Shown: in pieces, positions 9,601 to 17,397 of the stretch
Numbering within the stretch: the first letter of the stretch is position 1
How the letters are laid out: every line of letters starts with the position of its first letter
Assembly: GCF_025770725.1 (NCBI RefSeq)
Contig: NZ_JANZKZ010000007.1
Span: forward strand, 1-35,491
Source of the DNA: Sulfurospirillum oryzae
Lineage (GTDB): Bacteria > Campylobacterota > Campylobacteria > Campylobacterales > Sulfurospirillaceae
Direction of reading: 5' to 3'
Length of the DNA stretch: 35,491 bases
Notes under the pieces: generated by a model
The model's database searches: none
Told to the model about the DNA's origin: nothing
Seen by the model: only the letters and a program-made list of their open reading frames with translations
Program-made: the position numbers and the translations under genes

Positions 9601-12600
9601 AACAGCAACACAGCAACATCAACCATACATGTCATCCCCGTCAACGATGCACCAACGACAACACCTGTCACTCTTGCACCGATTGCGGAAGATAGCGGTA
9701 AACACATCATTACGCAAGCTGACTTGCTTGGAAATGCACAGGATGCTGAAGGCGATAAGCTAACTGCAACAGACTTGGAGATTAGCGCTGGAAAAGGTGA
9801 GTTGATCAATAATGGTGATGGCACATGGACATACACACCAGCTGAAAATGACGACACAGCCGTAAGCTTTAGCTACAAAGTCAGTGATGGCATTGATAGT
9901 GTGAATGGCAGTGCAACACTCGACATTACGCCAGTCAATGACGCGCCAACCACAACTCCAGTGGCACTTGCAGCAGTTGTAGAAGACAATTCTCGCCTTA
10001 TCACGCAAGATGAGCTACTTACAAATGCCCATGATATTGAAGGTGACAAGCTAACTGCAACCGACTTAGCGATTACTGCTGGAAAAGGTAGCTTAGTCAA
10101 TAATGGTGATGGCACATGGACATACACACCAGCCGAAAATGATGACACAGCAGTCAGCTTTAGCTATAAAATCACAGACAATGGTACCACCAATGGAGCT
10201 TCTGATGCAAAATCAATCACAGCGAGTGCAACGTTAGATATTACCCCAGCCAACGACCAACCAGTGGTAAGTGATATTAATGCAAATCAACATATTAAAT
10301 TAGACTTTGATAATACGGGCTTTACAGTAGCTGAAACAGGTAATGGATATACAGCTGGACATATACCTGCAGGGTATGGCGGTATTCAATGGGATAGTAA
10401 TGTCGCTGTTATATCCGTTAAAGAGGGTGCTAATTATTATGGTTACGATAATGGCTCAACATCAGGCGCAAGCACAGCCTTTAACTGGAGTGGAGCTCCT
10501 TCTGTAGGATTGGTCTTTAGTGAGGCTGTTACCTTTAACTCTACATACCTTACCGCAGCAGTTGGCGCATCAACCCAAAATGTGACTTTTAATGGCTACT
10601 TAAATGGAGTGTTGGTCGATACCACAACCGTGACGATCAATAACCAAACACCTACCTTAGTAGAACTTAATTGGGCGAATATTGATAAACTGGTTATTTC
10701 CGATGGAACTGTTTCAGGTCAAAATTGGTGGTCAATGGATGACTTTACCTATACGCTTGGTACTGAAAAAGTGGTGTATGAGTCTATGGGTAACCTAGGC
10801 GCAATGTTGAGTGATGTTACAACAACATTTACAGGTAACTTGGCAACTGCAACAGATGCAGATACGAGTGATACCCATACCTATGGCATTTCAGGAACAG
10901 CAACCTCTACCAATGCACACGTTAAAGACTTGGTTGTAACCATAGTCGATGCTGTAAAAGGAGACTATAAAGTAGAGGGTAACTTTAATGCCCTTGCCGC
11001 AGGTGAGAAAGCAGTGGTTACCTTCCAATACTACGCAGTCGATAACAGTGGTGCCGATAACGCAAAATCAGAACTTAAAACAGTCTCCCTTACCGTTACA
11101 GGAACGAATGACCAACCAGTGGTTGAGAATGTTGCCCTTGCTTCTCAAAGTGAAGCCGCAACAGGAACCAATACCTTTGCAGGAACATTGGTAGCAAGTG
11201 ATGAAGACGCTAGCGATACACATACTTTCTACGCCGTTAAAGATAGTTTACATGTAGACTCACCTGTTGCACTTGGAACACCAACATTGGTTGTCAATAC
11301 AGATGGCACCTACTCTGTTGTAGGAGACTTTAACCACTTGGCACAAGGTCAAACAGCAACCGTTACCTTCCAATACTATGCGGTAGATAGTAGTGGTGTA
11401 GGTGCTGGTGATGCTCATAATGAGAGTGCGACAAGTGATGCTAAAACGGTTACGATGACCATTACAGGTACGAACAATGCGGCTGTGATTACTGGTGATG
11501 ATATAGGTTCAGTCAAAGAAGATATGACCACACCAAACTTAACCGATAGTGGAAAACTTACCAGTACCGATGTTGATGGTCATGATAATGTTTTTATTGC
11601 AGGAAAAGCAACGCCGTCAGGTGACGCTCTTGGTAGCTTGAGTATTGATGCACAAGGTAACTGGACATACACCGTTGATAATTCAAGAGTTCAATACCTT
11701 GCAGAGAATGAAATTAAAACAGAAACCTTTACCGTTAAAGCAGAAGATGGAACAACACATGAGGTTGTTATTACCATCGTAGGCACGAATGACGCACCGG
11801 TAATCGCAGGAACATTTAGTGGTAATGTGGTGGAAGATGGTCAAAAAACAGCGACAGGCACTCTCTCTATTAGCGATGTAGATACCAATCATAACCCAAT
11901 CAGCTTTGTAGACAAAGCCGCAACAGTAGGTGATAATGGTTATGGTAGCTTTAGCCTTGTTAATGGTACATGGACTTATACGCTCAATAATAACTTAGCT
12001 TCTATTCAGTCGTTGGCTGAGGGAGAAAAAGTTACCGATAAGATAACATTTACAGCAACCGATGGCTCGAATCAAGAAGTCAGTGTAACCATTACAGGCA
12101 CCAATGATGCTCCAGTCTTTGTTGTTGGCAACAATCAGCCTTCTTATAGCTTTAACTATAATGAAAATAGCACAACTACGACAGTTCTTGGTACTGTTCA
12201 TGCAACCGATGGTGACAATGGAAGTAAGATTACGTATTCTATTGTGAGTGGTAACGAAGCAGGCTATTATGCGATTGATTCTGTAACAGGAGAAATTAAA
12301 TTAACGACACTGGGTGTTAATTCTTTTGCCAATGATTTTGAGGCAGCTACAAACAGCCACAGCCTTGTTGTAGGTGCCTATGATGGAATTGTCACAACTT
12401 CCATTAATGTTACGCTTAATGAGCAAAATGTCAATGATAATCCAGTGGTGCTTTCAGACGCTAATAATGCTGCAAATACCGTTGCTGAAAATTCAGCAAC
12501 TGGCACTGTTGTGGGTGTTACCGCGTTTGGAACAGATGCAGATTCGGGGGCAACTATCACTAAATATGAATTGACCAACAATGCCGATGGACGCTTTTCG

Positions 12601-15600
12601 ATTGATGCAAATACAGGTGTGATTACCGTAGCAGATGGCAGTAAACTTGACTATGAGAGTGCAACAAGTCATACCGTAACGGTTAAAGCAACCAGTAGTG
12701 ATGGCAGCTTTACATCTGGAGATTTTGTCATTAAAGTAACCAATATCAATGATAATCCAGTGCTACTTTCAGACATTGATAACGCTGTAAACACGGTTGC
12801 TGAAAATTCAGCAGCGGGCACTGTTGTGGGTGTTACCGCGTTTGGAACAGATGCAGATTCGGGTGCAACTATCGCTAAGTATGAATTGACCAACAATGCC
12901 GATGGACGCTTCACAATCGATGCAAAAACGGGTGTGATTACTGTTGCCGATGGAACTAAATTGAATTATGAGAGTGCAACAAGTCATACTGTAACGGTTA
13001 AAGCAACCAGCAGTGATGGCAGTTTTGCGTCTAAAGACTTTGCTATTGCAGTGACCAATGTCAATGAAGCACCAGATGCCGTTAATGACATGTATGTCAT
13101 CAATGGACTCAGAGGTCAATACTATGCGTACACTGAAGGTACAGATGGTTCTAACTTGACGAACATTGGACAAGTGGAAAAATTTGTTGCTACGCATAAT
13201 GCAGATGCAACGTTTGCTACAACATCGATTAATTATACATACATAGCATCAGGAAACTTGGGAGGTGATGGTAATTTGCAAAAGTTCTTAGGAACAGATG
13301 CTTCGACACTCTCTAATGATCCTAAAAACAGTTCAGATGCTATTATTAAACTGAGTGGTGCTCTTGATTTGGCAGCAGGTGATTATACCTTTAGAGTAAG
13401 ATCTGATGATGGTTTTAGCATTGTTATTGATGGTAAAACGGTTGCTTCAGACGATAGTATCCACTCTCCAAGAACAACTGATTATACGGTCTCTATCGCT
13501 GAGAGTGGGACCCATAATATCAGTATCCTCTATTGGGATCAAGGTGGTGAAGCTATTCTTAAAGTTGAGCTTAAAAATAATGCAACGGATTTGGATTTCC
13601 ATGTACTCAATGGTGCAAGTGATAAGCTCTCTAATTTGGTTACCAATGAAGATACACCTCTTACCATTGTACCAAGTACGCTATTAGGAAATGACAGTGA
13701 TGTCGATGGCGATAAATTAACGATTACGAGTGTTCAAGGCGATGCAGCAACGCATGGTACAGTTGCCATTGTCAATGGTAATGTTGTCTTTACTCCAGAG
13801 AAAGATTACAATGGTGATGCAGTCTTTAAGTACACCGTTAGTGATGGAAATGGAGGCACTGATACCGCTACCGTTACTTTACATGTAAATCCAGTCAATG
13901 ATGCACCTGTTGTTACTAATACACCTAGCGAACTTTTTGGTTCAGTTACTGAAGATGCACTTGTTACAACGGCTTCAGGACAACTTGGCGCAAGCGATGT
14001 TGATTCAGGAGCGACACAATCATGGAGCATTGTTGGTACACCAGATACAACGTATGGTTCTATTGGCATTGACTCAACAGGAAAATGGACATATACGTTA
14101 GATAATTCGCTCAGCACAACACAAGCACTTGCAGAGGGTGAAACTAAAACACTTAACTATACTGCTCGTGTGATGGATGATAAAGGCGCTTATGTTGACC
14201 AAACGATTACAGTGACTGTAAAAGGAACTAATGACGCACCAGTGATTTCTGGAACAGCGCTAGGTGACGCAGTAGAAGCGGGCGTTGTAACGATCACTGG
14301 CGTAACAACGCCAGTGGCAGCTGTTGTAGCAACAGGAACACTCAGCGCAAGTGATGTAGATAACGATGCGACACACACATGGTCAACAAATGCGACTTCA
14401 GCAGAAGGTACAAATTATGGTACATTTGCGATTGATGACAAAGGTGTATGGACATATACTACAGGTGATGCCGCTAACCAATTAGCAGAAGGTGAAACCA
14501 AAGTCGAAACTTTCAAAGTAACAGTGACAGATGATAAAGGTGCTATTGATACCCAAGATGTCACCATTACTATTCATGGTAACAACGATGCACCAGTGCT
14601 TAATTCGCCAAATGCGCTAGAGCTTAGTGTTCATGAAGAGAATGCAACGCTTAATATGTACACCAGCGGAAGTGTTAGCCTTCCAACTTTGGCAACAGAT
14701 GTTGACAATGGTGCAACATTGCATGTCAGTAAAGTCAATGGAAATAGTGTTGATGCAACAAATGGTTATGATACACCATTGACATTCTCGTATACTGACA
14801 AAGATGGTAATGTAGCAACAGTCGATGCGACAGTGCATATCGGACAAGATGGATCTTATAAAATTACTTACACTAGTAGCTTGGATGGAATTCCTGAGGG
14901 TGCGACAGCAACAGCAACTCTAAACTTTACCATTGTTGATGAACATGGCGCAGAGGCAAGTGCAAAACCAGTTACGGTAACCATTATTGGAAATAATGAT
15001 GCACCAGTAGCCGTTGCTGATGCACTCAGTGCCACAGAAGATACCCAGATTATCTTTAATGCATCTGATTTGTTAGGTAATGACACAGATGTTGATAGTG
15101 CTAGTACTTTACTGAAGATAGCAAGTGTCACGAGTGGCGATAATGGTACTGCAGTTCTTAATGCAGATGGTACGGTAACCTTTACACCAAATGCGAACTT
15201 TAGTGGTACAGCACACTTCACCTATACAACTACTGATGGGGTAGCGACTTCGAATAGTGCAACTGCGACTGTCAATATAGCTCCAGTAGCTGATGCTCCA
15301 ACGCTGTCATTGGTTCTGGATACAGCGACTCTTGTTGCCCCACCAAGTATTGCAACTGGTAATGGATTAACTCAAACGGTTTACAAAAACTTTGACAATA
15401 CTACTATAAATAGTGATACGCTTGAAACTTTGACCGATAGTCTAAAAGGTGGAGTGAGTACGACAACGACACAGCCATATCGCACAGGTGGTGATGGTAC
15501 CGATAATATTGCTGAAAGAAGTGTTGAAGTTACTAAGGGACTAATTTATCTTGAGAAAGGAACTACACTCGCTTTCTCAGGCTATTTCGATGATTCATTC

Positions 15601-16728
15601 TTAATTGAATTAGGTGGAAAAACACTTATTAGTACAACAGGAGACGCTTATGGAAGCTACAATACAGCCAATACAGCAACAACGACTGTTGGTAGTGGAA
15701 CGGTTACTAGTACGGGCGTATTTACGGCTTCTGTCACAGGTTATTATACGTTAGAGACTTATATCTATAACCATTATGGTGCAGGTGACTTATCAATCAA
15801 TGTAAGTGTCAATGGAGCAACAGCGGTTGCTTTAAATACAACAAACTTTAAGCTTTATACCAACATTGCAGCTATTGATGCACAACATGCGCAACATAGC
15901 AGTTTGATTATTACAGCGGGAAGTGATGGTGGCGTTTATCCGATTGCACATGCGGGAGAATACAGTTATGACTTAACCGTTCATGCTGCATTAACAGATG
16001 GTAGTGAGACATTAGATTCAGTTCATATCCTTACTTCTTCGTTGGGTGGAGCGACACTCAGTGGTGCTGGTGTGACATTAGTGGGAGATCACTATGAGAT
16101 TGCTGTAACAAATGACACAGATTCCCATGTGACATTAACTGCAAATCATGCGATGAGTACAAGCGATATCAATGCTATTTCTGGCAGTGTAACATCAACA
16201 GATGGTACATCGACTGCTACGACAACCGAAACAGTGCTCAATGAAGTTACCGGTGTTACTGGAACGGATGGAAATGATCTTATAACAGGGACAATTAGTA
16301 GTGAAGCGCTAAGTGGTGGAAAAGGTAATGACACACTTGTTTACGATAGTGCTGATAGTAAAATAGATGGCGGAGTAGGTACTGATACATTACTCTTTAC
16401 GAAAAATACTACGATTGATTTTAGTACACTTGATAGTAGTACTAATCCAATTAAAAATATTGAGGTGCTTGATTTAACCAAAGCTAATGTCACCATTACA
16501 AATCTTTCATTAAACGATGTTATTGATATGACAGATACTAGTCATACATTAACCATTCTTGGGGATGCAGCAGATAACGTAACGGTTGATAGTAGTACAT
16601 TAAATAAAACAGGCACATCAACAGAAGTGGTCAATGGTGCTTCACATACGTTTGATATTTATACGCATACAAATGCAAGTGATCCAACGGTTACCGTGAA
16701 AATCGAACAAGATATTCACCATAGCTAA
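6031..16728 (+). CDS. Giant LapA-like RTX adhesin 2 (type I secreted, retention module)
   Basis: Secreted adhesin of 3565 aa, nearly twice the size of its neighbour. Residues 1-220 are identical to adhesin 1, including the retention module and the TAAG LapG-type site (115-118). The body is a chain of VCBS-type repeats of about 100-130 aa. It is interrupted by a beta-rich domain (306-455), a second unrelated insert (about 1411-1587), cadherin-like repeats (2031-2355, two nearly identical in tandem), a PA14-like domain (2357-2520), a tandem-95 repeat, further VCBS-type repeats and a second PA14/GLEYA-like domain (about 3100-3290). It ends with only two or three RTX nonapeptides (3410-3450) and a C-terminal secretion signal sharing the GASHTFD motif with adhesin 1. 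RBS AAAGGA lies 10 bases upstream. Release is probably governed by the lapG and lapD genes just downstream. The type I exporter is not in view. Confidence 0.92.
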   Translation: MAQVIGYIKSLQNGIFFAKDAHGQIRELKAGDQVFKDELVYGAENNPQNAQVIIDVTLTDAKDIALSGAEQLYTDLSVIGGSFEKEDAVLSTDSLENAWKLSTNTANPDMPLDATAAGVEAPAAGQSPADGDHPNSGIFYDRTGAISDVRTVLAQDTVNGTISQNVTRVDTQDLNDRPVVENVTRTEIEALDGSNKISGQLVASDPDVGDTHTFFAVEGTLLLNGKPAPEGISFVLNQDGSYTVTGDFNHLAVGENAVVSFQYYAVDNGIDVGEPHNSLPATVTITVQGTNDQPVIGDINVNGGEESVVVDTTVESGWGTSYNIGGHAQSFYAAGDNLTEIGIEFSNNQHGSFRFDIFDAEGKIVYSSSAIEVNTGNSNEIVKIDLSGVTLNLKEKYTIDFDAISGDPKIVINNAQNSTDGVGYLYGEGADNTYTYFRDNWDHGMQFIYGGGKAIYETHDGSEGPTHTNDGNNVLTGALSVTDDDTTDTHTFRVVDNSVQVLDKSEAGITLEDVKVSITKGEDGTWQYKIDGDFSKLAAGETATVKFQYVADDGHGFDGKDGINESSVSAPKTITLTITGTNDQPVVSDVTLDSQNEATTGTNTFGGTLLVSDADAHDTHTFHVVENSLHVNSDFVKTPVLELNAQTGAYTVTGDFNALAAGEKATITFQYYAQDNSITQANGESNTSEIKTVTMTIIGTNDAPVISETSVIAGTATEAGNLDDGSVVPAVQTSGTLVATDVDHNAELAWSGSAKGTYGSFAIDPATGKWTYTVDDTVGSAADKLKEGDKVTEKFTVVVTDDQGATATQVVTITINGTNDAPVISGTASGDAAEAGVVTITGVTTPVDAVVATGTLSASDVDHDATHTWSTNATSAEGTNYGTFAIDDKGVWTYTTGDAANQLAEGETKVETFKVTVTDDKGAIDTQDVTITIHGNNDAPVLNSPNALNFSVQEDAANEVKVYNGDIGVKDLATDADNGATLYVGKVNGTLVGKDGFDQPISLSYIDKDGHSASIEAMLHVNQNGSYVISTNNDLNPIPAGVKATATLSFTIADEHGAESAPKTVNLAIEGANDAPVVDLHSDTYAMLYFENGASMPITSGTDISIGDVDSANIQSASIVLANAKAGDFLTYNGVTYDTIVDGKITVDIHQTAPLSAYQDMIKSVAYGSTSENPSAEDRHIEVTVNDGYDNSNTATSTIHVIPVNDAPTTTPVTLAPIAEDSGKHIITQADLLGNAQDAEGDKLTATDLEISAGKGELINNGDGTWTYTPAENDDTAVSFSYKVSDGIDSVNGSATLDITPVNDAPTTTPVALAAVVEDNSRLITQDELLTNAHDIEGDKLTATDLAITAGKGSLVNNGDGTWTYTPAENDDTAVSFSYKITDNGTTNGASDAKSITASATLDITPANDQPVVSDINANQHIKLDFDNTGFTVAETGNGYTAGHIPAGYGGIQWDSNVAVISVKEGANYYGYDNGSTSGASTAFNWSGAPSVGLVFSEAVTFNSTYLTAAVGASTQNVTFNGYLNGVLVDTTTVTINNQTPTLVELNWANIDKLVISDGTVSGQNWWSMDDFTYTLGTEKVVYESMGNLGAMLSDVTTTFTGNLATATDADTSDTHTYGISGTATSTNAHVKDLVVTIVDAVKGDYKVEGNFNALAAGEKAVVTFQYYAVDNSGADNAKSELKTVSLTVTGTNDQPVVENVALASQSEAATGTNTFAGTLVASDEDASDTHTFYAVKDSLHVDSPVALGTPTLVVNTDGTYSVVGDFNHLAQGQTATVTFQYYAVDSSGVGAGDAHNESATSDAKTVTMTITGTNNAAVITGDDIGSVKEDMTTPNLTDSGKLTSTDVDGHDNVFIAGKATPSGDALGSLSIDAQGNWTYTVDNSRVQYLAENEIKTETFTVKAEDGTTHEVVITIVGTNDAPVIAGTFSGNVVEDGQKTATGTLSISDVDTNHNPISFVDKAATVGDNGYGSFSLVNGTWTYTLNNNLASIQSLAEGEKVTDKITFTATDGSNQEVSVTITGTNDAPVFVVGNNQPSYSFNYNENSTTTTVLGTVHATDGDNGSKITYSIVSGNEAGYYAIDSVTGEIKLTTLGVNSFANDFEAATNSHSLVVGAYDGIVTTSINVTLNEQNVNDNPVVLSDANNAANTVAENSATGTVVGVTAFGTDADSGATITKYELTNNADGRFSIDANTGVITVADGSKLDYESATSHTVTVKATSSDGSFTSGDFVIKVTNINDNPVLLSDIDNAVNTVAENSAAGTVVGVTAFGTDADSGATIAKYELTNNADGRFTIDAKTGVITVADGTKLNYESATSHTVTVKATSSDGSFASKDFAIAVTNVNEAPDAVNDMYVINGLRGQYYAYTEGTDGSNLTNIGQVEKFVATHNADATFATTSINYTYIASGNLGGDGNLQKFLGTDASTLSNDPKNSSDAIIKLSGALDLAAGDYTFRVRSDDGFSIVIDGKTVASDDSIHSPRTTDYTVSIAESGTHNISILYWDQGGEAILKVELKNNATDLDFHVLNGASDKLSNLVTNEDTPLTIVPSTLLGNDSDVDGDKLTITSVQGDAATHGTVAIVNGNVVFTPEKDYNGDAVFKYTVSDGNGGTDTATVTLHVNPVNDAPVVTNTPSELFGSVTEDALVTTASGQLGASDVDSGATQSWSIVGTPDTTYGSIGIDSTGKWTYTLDNSLSTTQALAEGETKTLNYTARVMDDKGAYVDQTITVTVKGTNDAPVISGTALGDAVEAGVVTITGVTTPVAAVVATGTLSASDVDNDATHTWSTNATSAEGTNYGTFAIDDKGVWTYTTGDAANQLAEGETKVETFKVTVTDDKGAIDTQDVTITIHGNNDAPVLNSPNALELSVHEENATLNMYTSGSVSLPTLATDVDNGATLHVSKVNGNSVDATNGYDTPLTFSYTDKDGNVATVDATVHIGQDGSYKITYTSSLDGIPEGATATATLNFTIVDEHGAEASAKPVTVTIIGNNDAPVAVADALSATEDTQIIFNASDLLGNDTDVDSASTLLKIASVTSGDNGTAVLNADGTVTFTPNANFSGTAHFTYTTTDGVATSNSATATVNIAPVADAPTLSLVLDTATLVAPPSIATGNGLTQTVYKNFDNTTINSDTLETLTDSLKGGVSTTTTQPYRTGGDGTDNIAERSVEVTKGLIYLEKGTTLAFSGYFDDSFLIELGGKTLISTTGDAYGSYNTANTATTTVGSGTVTSTGVFTASVTGYYTLETYIYNHYGAGDLSINVSVNGATAVALNTTNFKLYTNIAAIDAQHAQHSSLIITAGSDGGVYPIAHAGEYSYDLTVHAALTDGSETLDSVHILTSSLGGATLSGAGVTLVGDHYEIAVTNDTDSHVTLTANHAMSTSDINAISGSVTSTDGTSTATTTETVLNEVTGVTGTDGNDLITGTISSEALSGGKGNDTLVYDSADSKIDGGVGTDTLLFTKNTTIDFSTLDSSTNPIKNIEVLDLTKANVTITNLSLNDVIDMTDTSHTLTILGDAADNVTVDSSTLNKTGTSTEVVNGASHTFDIYTHTNASDPTVTVKIEQDIHHS
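8618..8816 (+). repeat. 199-bp perfect direct repeat inside adhesin 2, copy 1
   Basis: Bases 8618-8816 match 14363-14561 exactly (offset 5745), flanked on both sides by sequence that is only slightly diverged. It is the core of one VCBS-type repeat. Recombination between the copies would remove about 5.7 kb in frame. Confidence 0.9.
12436..13065 (+). repeat. Tandem pair of 315-bp cadherin-like repeats in adhesin 2
   Basis: Two consecutive units of 105 residues start at 12436 and 12751 with the same GATAATCCAGTG. They share most of their sequence, including GVTAFGTDADSGAT and TSHTVTVKATSSDGSF. This is an in-frame tandem duplication within the coding sequence. Confidence 0.85.
14363..14561 (+). 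repeat. 199-bp perfect direct repeat inside adhesin 2, copy 2
   Basis: Second copy of 8618-8816. The flanks differ at scattered positions (for example C8617 against A14362 and T8817 against C14562). Confidence 0.9.
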
Positions 16729-16744
16729 TAAAAAACGTTATAAT
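16715..16744 (+). promoter_or_regulatory. Candidate lapG promoter abutting the start codon
   Basis: TTCACC (16715-16720), an 18-base spacer and a consensus TATAAT (16739-16744). The -10 box ends 5 bases before ATG 16750, so transcription would begin at or next to the start codon, giving a leaderless mRNA. The lapG start has no well-placed RBS (only GGG one base before the ATG), which fits. Read-through from the adhesin gene is also possible, since no terminator is seen between them. Confidence 0.4.
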
Positions 16745-16749
16745 AGGGC

Positions 16750-17397
16750 ATGAAAACAAACGTCCTTGCATTATGTTTTGGGGTGGCGGTACTTACTGTC
16801 ACCCTTTTTAGTACTGCCGAATTCGTTCTCTCTGGGATTTCTTTAGAGAAGGTTGAAAAAGAGTATGGGGTGTTTGCTAAAAAACGTGTGTTGGCACTTG
16901 TCGCTATGATGAATCGTGCTAAAGATGAAAGCGAACTTGAGAAGCTTGAAAAAGTCAATGATTTTTTCAATGCTACGCCTTATCATAGCGATAAATCGGT
17001 GTGGGGTGTCGATGACTACTGGGCGACACGGTTGGAGTTTATCGGGAAAGATAAAGGCGACTGTGAAGACTATGTTATTGCGAAGTATTTTACGCTCAAA
17101 GAACTGGGTGTTCCTGCTTCTAAGATGTATATGACCTATGCGAAGTCACTTAAATTTAACGTAGCCCACATGGTTCTTACGTACTATCCAACACCAAAAT
17201 CTATCCCCTTAGTTTTAGATAATTACAATTACAAAATCCTCCCTGCAAATGAACGTACCGATCTTGTCCCAATTTATAGTTTTAGCGGAGATGATCTGTT
17301 CAACGCCAAACAAGCGCAACTGGGAAAAATGCTTCCAGCCGTTACCAAACAGACACGTGCATGGGATGAGCTTAAAATAGAGAAAAAGGAAAAATAA
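16750..17397 (+). CDS. lapG: LapG-like periplasmic cysteine protease (transglutaminase-like, peptidase C93)
   Basis: Predicted periplasmic protease of 215 aa that cuts the retention modules of the upstream adhesins at their TAAG sites. An N-terminal hydrophobic signal segment (about 1-29) is followed by the catalytic triad: Cys105 in GDCEDYVIAKYF, His140 in AHMVLTYY and Asp157 in VLDNYN. The spacing (35 and 17 residues) is close to that of Pseudomonas LapG. The order adhesin-adhesin-lapG-lapD supports the assignment. Its stop codon overlaps the lapD start by one base (TAATG), so the two are probably translationally coupled. LapG enzymes of this family depend on calcium; calcium-binding residues were not verified here. 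Confidence 0.9.
   Translation: MKTNVLALCFGVAVLTVTLFSTAEFVLSGISLEKVEKEYGVFAKKRVLALVAMMNRAKDESELEKLEKVNDFFNATPYHSDKSVWGVDDYWATRLEFIGKDKGDCEDYVIAKYFTLKELGVPASKMYMTYAKSLKFNVAHMVLTYYPTPKSIPLVLDNYNYKILPANERTDLVPIYSFSGDDLFNAKQAQLGKMLPAVTKQTRAWDELKIEKKEK

Noticed and set aside
8500-14600. Regularly spaced similar units that might suggest a CRISPR array or DNA satellite
   Set aside because: The units are about 300-390 bp, in frame and protein-coding (VCBS and cadherin-like repeats), with no short identical repeats separated by unique spacers.
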